From an uncultured Bacteroidales bacterium (GTDB taxonomy: Bacteria > Bacteroidota > Bacteroidia > Bacteroidales > Bacteroidaceae): a stretch of DNA of 64,000 nucleotides. Shown here in pieces: positions 62,821 to 64,000 of this stretch. Under the pieces are notes generated by a model. The model was not told the DNA's origin. It did not search any database and was given only the letters and a program-made list of their open reading frames with translations. The stretch is taken from NCBI GenBank assembly GCA_902779085.1, contig CACYZY010000001.1:432271-496270 (forward strand), read 5' to 3'. Made by a program: the position numbers and the translations under genes. Positions within the stretch are counted from its first letter, which is position 1, and each line of letters starts with the position of its first letter.

Positions 62821-63858
62821 ATGAAATGGACGAGGAAAAAACTGAATAACCTGTTCTTTGTCGTAGGTGTAGCTGCTGTAGTAGTGATGATGTTAACATT
62901 TGATGTTAGTTTCATCGAATTATGGCAGCATGTGACTCGTGCGGGCTATTGGTTAATTCCTATCGTAGGAGTTTGGGTGTTTGTTTATGGATTGAATGCT
63001 ATTGCTTGGCGTTGCATTATTAAGAGCAATAAGCGTGAAGACGAACATGTAGGCTTTTGGCGTATATATCAGTTGACCATTGTTGGTTATGCCTTGAACT
63101 ATGCTACTCCTGTAGGTGGCTTGGGTGGAGAACCATATCGCATTATGGAACTTTCAAAGCATATCAATAAAGAGAGTGCTACCTCATCTGTTATTTTGTA
63201 TGCTATGATGCATTTCCTGGCACATTTCTTCCTGTGGTTTTCTTCTATTTTTATTTATTTGGCCCTTGCTGCAGTGGGCGATCTGCCTTATTCCATGCCT
63301 GTGGGTGTAGTGCTTGGCCTGATTGCTGTCTTTTGCATAGTGGCGTTTTATGTTTTGGGGAAAGGCTATCAGAAAGGTTTGGTTGTTAAACTTATTAAGT
63401 GGGTAGGTAAGGTTCCTGGATTGAAAAAGTGGAGTAATCGTTTCTTGGAGAAAAATGATGAATTGCTTCACAATATTGATGAGCAGATTATTTCTCTTCA
63501 CCATAGTGACAAACGTGCTTTTTATACGAGCTTGATTTTGGAATATTTCTCCCGCATAGTGCAGAGTTTGGAAATTTTCTTCATGTTATTGCTTTTTGGC
63601 ATTGACTGCGGTGGAGGCTTTTCAGGTTTAGCGCTTACTTTCCTACATTCCATATTAATTCTTTCGTTTACCACTCTTTTTGCTAATATGATAGGTTTCC
63701 TTCCTATGCAACTGGGTGTTCAGGAAGGAGGTTTCGTACTTTCTATTGCCGCATTGGGATTGTCGGCCGCTTTGGGCATTTTTGTGAGTATCATCTGTAG
63801 AGTAAGAGAAATTATATGGATACTAATCGGCTTGCTCTTGATGAGAATCGAAAAATAG
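62821..63858 (+). CDS. Flippase-like membrane protein (YbhN / LPG synthase TM-region family)
   Basis: A 345-residue multi-pass protein with seven to eight helices. Family segments are VFVYGLNAIAWRCII, GYALNYATPVGGLGGEPYRIMELSKH and FLPMQLGVQEGGFVLSIAAL. It is the fourth gene of the cluster and would suit export or flipping of the product lipid. An in-frame TTG at 62812 overlaps the previous stop; I prefer ATG 62821. It is a distant paralogue of the gene at 11823. Confidence 0.85.
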   Translation: MKWTRKKLNNLFFVVGVAAVVVMMLTFDVSFIELWQHVTRAGYWLIPIVGVWVFVYGLNAIAWRCIIKSNKREDEHVGFWRIYQLTIVGYALNYATPVGGLGGEPYRIMELSKHINKESATSSVILYAMMHFLAHFFLWFSSIFIYLALAAVGDLPYSMPVGVVLGLIAVFCIVAFYVLGKGYQKGLVVKLIKWVGKVPGLKKWSNRFLEKNDELLHNIDEQIISLHHSDKRAFYTSLILEYFSRIVQSLEIFFMLLLFGIDCGGGFSGLALTFLHSILILSFTTLFANMIGFLPMQLGVQEGGFVLSIAALGLSAALGIFVSIICRVREIIWILIGLLLMRIEK

Positions 63859-63919
63859 CTTATTTCTTCCCTTTATATAAATATGGTATAATTTTTTTTT
63901 CAAAAAAGTTTGTAAAATA

Positions 63920-63951
63920 TTTGCGTGTTCGAGAAATAGTGCTTACCTTTG
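63920..63951 (+). promoter_or_regulatory. Strong putative promoter at window end, possibly rRNA leader
   Basis: TTTG at 63920-63923 and TACCTTTG at 63944-63951 are 20 bases apart. It is followed by a hairpin (GCTTTCC GAA AGGGCAAGC, about 63957-63976) and ATCTATGACAGGATGATGGA, which resembles leader sequences upstream of Bacteroidales 16S genes. No gene body is visible before the window ends. Confidence 0.45.
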
Positions 63952-64000
63952 CATCCGCTTTCCGAAAGGGCAAGCATTGATCTATGACAGGATGATGGAC

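Overview
The window is a 64 kb piece of chromosome from a Gram-negative Bacteroidota, most likely order Bacteroidales and close to Prevotella/Segatella. The reasons are: promoters with the Bacteroidetes -7 element TAnnTTTG, few Shine-Dalgarno sites, a fused LpxC-FabZ gene, lipid A genes (lpxA, lpxB, lpxC, lpxD), and protein families largely confined to this phylum (DUF4286, DUF3256, DUF4923, DUF5715, PepSY-like, fimbrillin-like lipoproteins). The genus is an inference from overall flavour, not from a search.

Layout. 1-7000: parB (cut by the window edge) and parA, then divergent surE-lpxB, then cdsA, ftsH and rsfS on the minus strand. 7118-7191: a tRNA-Gln(CTG). 7311-11608: a DUF349 protein, mgtE and rsmA (minus). 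11823-12797: a flippase-like membrane protein. 12744-17286: the main accessory region, a tandem triplication. Each unit carries the 3' tail of the flippase gene, a terminator hairpin, a fimbrillin-like lipoprotein gene and a 41-43 residue peptide with a conserved N-terminus and a variable tail. 17550-18743: a GH99-like lipoprotein. 18744-19705: a long non-coding stretch with a structured repeat element. 19706-23178: S15-type hydrolase, GNAT, pheS (minus). 23258-30882: DUF4286, ruvC, pulA, a double ABC ATPase, two different PAP2 phosphatases and the NAD(P)HX repair enzyme (plus). 30978-35782: PepSY-like, DUF5715, truA, a RidA-like protein, miaA and an IS1096-passenger-like protein. 35878-39094: lpxD-lpxC/fabZ-lpxA. 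39190-44228: purM-prfA-DUF4153-pyrF. 44365-52044: phoH-purC-aroE-hydrolase-TPM-LemA-outer membrane receptor. 52094-54237: pgeF-B3/4-M23 peptidase. 54376-59879: DMT transporter, DUF3256, a second structured repeat element, a secreted esterase, DUF4923, bile acid:Na+ symporter-like. 60029-63858: a four-gene cluster (nucleotidyltransferase, HisC/CobD-like PLP enzyme, CDP-alcohol transferase, flippase-like protein) that looks like a lipid headgroup pathway. The window ends on a strong promoter that may lead into an rRNA operon.

The housekeeping genes cover envelope construction (lipid A, CDP-diacylglycerol, FtsH), nucleotide synthesis, RNA modification and translation. The parts most worth attention are four. 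First, the triplicated peptide/lipoprotein cassettes. Second, two intergenic elements (near 19140-19450 and 56095-56390) that share a 22-bp-period array and the same nested inverted-repeat architecture although their arm sequences are unrelated. Third, a third 22-bp-like array at 32962-33050. Fourth, the headgroup cluster, whose CDP-alcohol transferase lacks the last aspartate of the family motif.
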